A stretch of 64,000 bases of DNA. Source: Hoeflea_A sp965216535 (GTDB lineage: Bacteria; Pseudomonadota; Alphaproteobacteria; Rhizobiales; Rhizobiaceae). The stretch is from NCBI GenBank assembly GCA_965216535.1, contig OZ244175.1:1922001-1986000 (forward strand), given 5' to 3'. The position numbers and the translations under genes are program-made. This document shows, piece after piece, positions 61,376 to 64,000 of this stretch (its first letter is position 1; every line of letters begins with the position of its first letter). Under the pieces are notes generated by a model. The model did not search any database. It had not been told where the DNA came from and was given only the letters and a program-made list of their open reading frames with translations.

Positions 61376-62746
61376 ATGAATTCCATCGAACTGTTCAATC
61401 CGGCAAAGCCGGACCAATTGGTCTGGTCAGGAAATGAGACCCGCCTCGAAGAACTCGCTGACATGACGGCGTCTGCAAAACGCGCACAAAGGCGCTGGTC
61501 CCTGCTGACAGGCCGGCAGCGGCATGACCAGATTTCAGCCTTTCTCGAAGCCGTTGAGGACAAGACAGAGGCGCTTGCGGAGCGAATGATGCTGGAGCAA
61601 GGCAAGCTGAAATCAGAGGCGTTGGGTGAAGTCGCCAAGTCACTCGTCGAGGCACGCTGGATGCTGAGCCGCTGTATGGAAGGGACGGGCACAATCATGT
61701 CGTCGGCCAGGCCCGATGTCCGCGCCATGAAAATCAGGCGACCGCGCGGCGTGGTTCTTGCAATCACGCCCTGGAACTTTCCAGTGCTGACTCCGATGCG
61801 GAAAATCGCACCGGCGCTCGTGTTTGGAAATGCCATTTTGTTCAAGCCTTCTTCGGAAGCGCCTGGGGCAGCTCTGCTTCTTCAGGAGGCCGCTGATGAG
61901 ACACTGCCGGATGGGCTTGTCAGCCTGGTTCTGGGCGGTGCATCGGTCGCCACCGAGGCAATACGATCAAGACATGTCGATGCGGTTACGTTTACAGGTT
62001 CGACGGCGGTCGGCAGGAAGATCATGGCGGTAGCAGCCGAGGGTCTGAAAGAGGTGTCACTTGAACTTGGCGGCAAGAATCCAGCGATCGTGCACGACCC
62101 GGCAAACCTTGATGCTGCGGTCGAACACATCGTGCGAGCGGCGTTCGCCAACGGAGGACAACGCTGCACCGCGATCAGTCGGGTTCTTGTTCACGAACCG
62201 CTTCGACAATCTTTTCTGAATTCGATCAAACCACGATTGCCGAGGGCCGGTCTCGGCGAAAAGGCAACACTGGCGCCGATGTCGACACGCAGCCAATTTG
62301 ACAAGGTCTGCCGGTTTGTCCGTTCGCTCGATCCGGTGCAAACGGAAATCCTCGCCGGTGGACGGCCGCTGGACAATTCGCAAGGCGGGTATTTCTTTGA
62401 ACCAACTCTCGTGGAGGTGAAAACTGCCGACGCAGCCATTAACTTCGAAGAGTTGTTCGGGCCCGTATTGGGCATCGAGTTCTATTCCGACCTCGATGAG
62501 GCGATCACGCGGGCCAACGCCCCGGAATACGGGTTGACGGCGTCAGTGTTTGCATCCGATCTGGCGGTTGTGCGTGCTTTCGAAGACGGTATTGAGGCTG
62601 GCATGATCCACGTCAACCACGGCACCTTTCCGGACGAGAACATGCCGTTCGGAGGATGGAAGGCCTCCGGGGTCGGTGCGCCGAGCGTCGGACAGGAGGC
62701 CGATCAGTTCTTTACGAGGATGCAGGCGGTTTACGAGGCGATATGA
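61376..62746 (+). CDS. Aldehyde dehydrogenase (NAD(P)+)
   Basis: This 456-residue ALDH has catalytic Cys264 in GGQRCTAISR, general-base Glu230 in LELGGKNP and the TPWNFPVLTPMRK segment. It is about 30 residues shorter at the N-terminus than betaine aldehyde dehydrogenase and similar in length to succinate-semialdehyde-type enzymes. It would oxidise the aldehyde made by the GMC enzyme. CGGAGCGG precedes the ATG, 44 nt after the BetC-like gene. Confidence 0.9.
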   Translation: MNSIELFNPAKPDQLVWSGNETRLEELADMTASAKRAQRRWSLLTGRQRHDQISAFLEAVEDKTEALAERMMLEQGKLKSEALGEVAKSLVEARWMLSRCMEGTGTIMSSARPDVRAMKIRRPRGVVLAITPWNFPVLTPMRKIAPALVFGNAILFKPSSEAPGAALLLQEAADETLPDGLVSLVLGGASVATEAIRSRHVDAVTFTGSTAVGRKIMAVAAEGLKEVSLELGGKNPAIVHDPANLDAAVEHIVRAAFANGGQRCTAISRVLVHEPLRQSFLNSIKPRLPRAGLGEKATLAPMSTRSQFDKVCRFVRSLDPVQTEILAGGRPLDNSQGGYFFEPTLVEVKTADAAINFEELFGPVLGIEFYSDLDEAITRANAPEYGLTASVFASDLAVVRAFEDGIEAGMIHVNHGTFPDENMPFGGWKASGVGAPSVGQEADQFFTRMQAVYEAI

Positions 62747-62880
62747 TCAATCCGATCCTGCCAAACTGAGATTTGTCGCTTGCTTTGGGGTTATTTGGTT
62801 TCTGAATTGTAAAGTTCGACACCACGCGCTTGTTGCCGCGGTGCCCGCCTTCCATATTGCCCTCGATTGAGGAGCGGGTC

Positions 62881-63477
62881 ATGGCATCCATCAAGGCATT
62901 TTTGAATTCACCCTGGTTTTTCTGGGCGGTGCTCGCGCTGCCGTCGATCGGAATGATTGGTGGGGCACTGGGGAGCAATGATCTGCAGCCGTTGCTGCAT
63001 CCGACAGGAGAGTTTGCGGCCCGGTTCATGATCATTGCCATGATGCTGACGCCGCTGCGGATGCTGTTTCCAAAGGCCGGGTGGATCGGCTGGCTGATGA
63101 AGAGACGGCGCTATATCGGCGTTGCCGCCTTCGGCTACGCGGCATTACACACGCTCTATTATGTGATCGATCTCGGATCGCTGTCGGCGGTGCTGAGCGA
63201 TGCGGTCAAGTTCGGCATTTGGACCGGCTGGGTCGCCTTTCTGATCTTCGTACCATTGGCATTGACGTCCAATGACGCGTCGTTGCGCGCGCTCGGCCCA
63301 CGGTGGAAAACCCTGCAACGCTTCGTCTATGCAGCAGCGGTTGCGACGCTGCTGCACTGGATTTTCGTGCACAATGAGGCCGGTCCCGCACTGGTGCACT
63401 TCGTGCCGCTGGCAGCCCTGGAGGGCTATCGCATCTGGCACGTGCTGACACGACGCCGGCGCGTGGCACCGGCTTGA
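62881..63477 (+). CDS. MsrQ / ferric-reductase-like haem membrane protein
   Basis: This 198-residue protein has five to six TM segments and conserved His residues in LHTLYYVIDLG and LLHWIFVHNE, typical of the YedZ/MsrQ family of b-haem transmembrane proteins. MsrQ passes electrons from quinone to the periplasmic methionine-sulfoxide reductase MsrP. No msrP gene is next to it here, so another partner is possible. GAGGAGCGGGTC precedes the ATG at 62881. Confidence 0.85.
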   Translation: MASIKAFLNSPWFFWAVLALPSIGMIGGALGSNDLQPLLHPTGEFAARFMIIAMMLTPLRMLFPKAGWIGWLMKRRRYIGVAAFGYAALHTLYYVIDLGSLSAVLSDAVKFGIWTGWVAFLIFVPLALTSNDASLRALGPRWKTLQRFVYAAAVATLLHWIFVHNEAGPALVHFVPLAALEGYRIWHVLTRRRRVAPA

Positions 63478-63480
63478 TGC

Positions 63481-64000
63481 TCACTCGTGACTGAGCCCGA
63501 CAAGTGCCCGGCCTTCTTCCGTCTTGATGGAGAAATCCGTTCCGGCATAAGGGGCGGCGGCTTCCGTGCAGAGCCATGCGATGCCTTCGGCCGCCCAGTC
63601 GGCGGGAATATGCACTGACCAGTCGAGTTCGCTGACTGGATTGACGCCGGAATCTCGGATCGCTACCTGCATGTCTGTCGCGACGGTGCCTGGGCTGAAC
63701 CCGACAACGCGAATGCCGCGATCGCCGACCTCCTTGTCGGCACAACGGGTCAGCGACAGAGCCGCCGCCTTCGACGAGCAGTAGTGGCTCCAGCCTTCCA
63801 GGGCTCCGGTTGCTGCTCCGGAGCTGACATTGACGATGATGCCGCTGCCCTGCTTCTCCATGACCGGAATGGCAGCCCTGAGGCCGTGGTAGACGCCCTT
63901 GTAGTTGACATCGGCGACCATGCCCCATTCATCCGGGTCGCTGTCGGCAATGCGGGAAATGGGTTCAATGGCCCCTGCGTTGTTGATCAGAACGTCGAGG
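63481..64000 (-). CDS. SDR-family oxidoreductase (5' part outside the window)
   Basis: The visible C-terminal ~170 residues carry the SDR motifs NNAGA, NVSSGAATG and the active-site YCSSK. These NAD(P)-dependent enzymes oxidise or reduce carbonyl or alcohol groups. The N-terminal nucleotide-binding part runs beyond 64000. It converges on the MsrQ-like gene with 3 nt between the stops. Confidence 0.85.
   Translation of the reverse strand, partial: LDVLINNAGAIEPISRIADSDPDEWGMVADVNYKGVYHGLRAAIPVMEKQGSGIIVNVSSGAATGALEGWSHYCSSKAAALSLTRCADKEVGDRGIRVVGFSPGTVATDMQVAIRDSGVNPVSELDWSVHIPADWAAEGIAWLCTEAAAPYAGTDFSIKTEEGRALVGLSHE

Overview
The window looks like chromosome of a GC-rich alphaproteobacterium, most likely a Hyphomicrobiales/Rhizobiales-type organism. 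The reasons are an unmistakable RirA iron regulator, Irr-box-like sites, a form I aerobic CO-dehydrogenase cluster, several TRAP transporters and a BetC-type choline sulfatase. A marine or coastal lifestyle fits but is inference. No tRNA, rRNA, CRISPR, prophage or complete insertion sequence was seen.

Layout. 16-2668: a LuxR-type regulator, a nucleoside-phosphorylase-fold protein and a DUF695/RraB protein. 2766-10652 (minus strand): a complete aerobic CO-dehydrogenase operon in the order coxM-coxS-coxL-coxD-coxE-coxF-(MobA-like)-coxG. CoxL carries the form I motif AYRCSFR. The upstream region (10653-10917) holds three LytTR-like direct repeats in exact 20-bp phase. On the other side lie an FMN/Fe-S glutamate-synthase-like protein, a DM13 protein, a PPi-type phosphofructokinase and a CoxC/CoxH-like MHYT-LytTR regulator (14285-15433), the best candidate to bind those repeats. 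15648-23777: a 2709-residue RTX protein with seven 100-residue Ig-like repeats and nearly three almost identical 1392-bp tandem modules.

24276-33215: an AhpD-like protein; bacterioferritin, rirA and an iron-binding protein gene with Irr-box-like palindromes; an acyl-CoA dehydrogenase and an SCP2-merR pair sharing a LiuR-like palindrome; a methyltransferase, an adenylate cyclase and trhO. 33400-36583: an AbgT-type transporter, a 273-bp element with terminal inverted repeats that fills the gap between two stop codons, a LysR gene interrupted by an in-frame stop, and a tautomerase. 36765-40766: KDPG aldolase, a DUF533 protein and modABC, which would supply molybdate for the CO dehydrogenase. 40832-47696: dctBD two-component system with a dctPQM TRAP transporter behind a textbook sigma-54 promoter and a paired dyad UAS.

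47834-50884: an orphan protein, an aminotransferase, a GNAT protein and a small membrane protein. 51164-62746: a tightly coupled operon of ROK regulator, TAXI-TRAP permease and binding protein, sulfatase, enolase-superfamily enzyme, GMC oxidoreductase, choline-sulfatase-like enzyme and aldehyde dehydrogenase. It reads as a self-contained pathway for importing a sulfated (or sulfate-ester) organic compound, desulfating it and oxidising it. It is the strongest candidate here for an undescribed catabolic system. 62881-64000: an orphan MsrQ-like membrane protein and the 3' part of an SDR gene that runs off the window.
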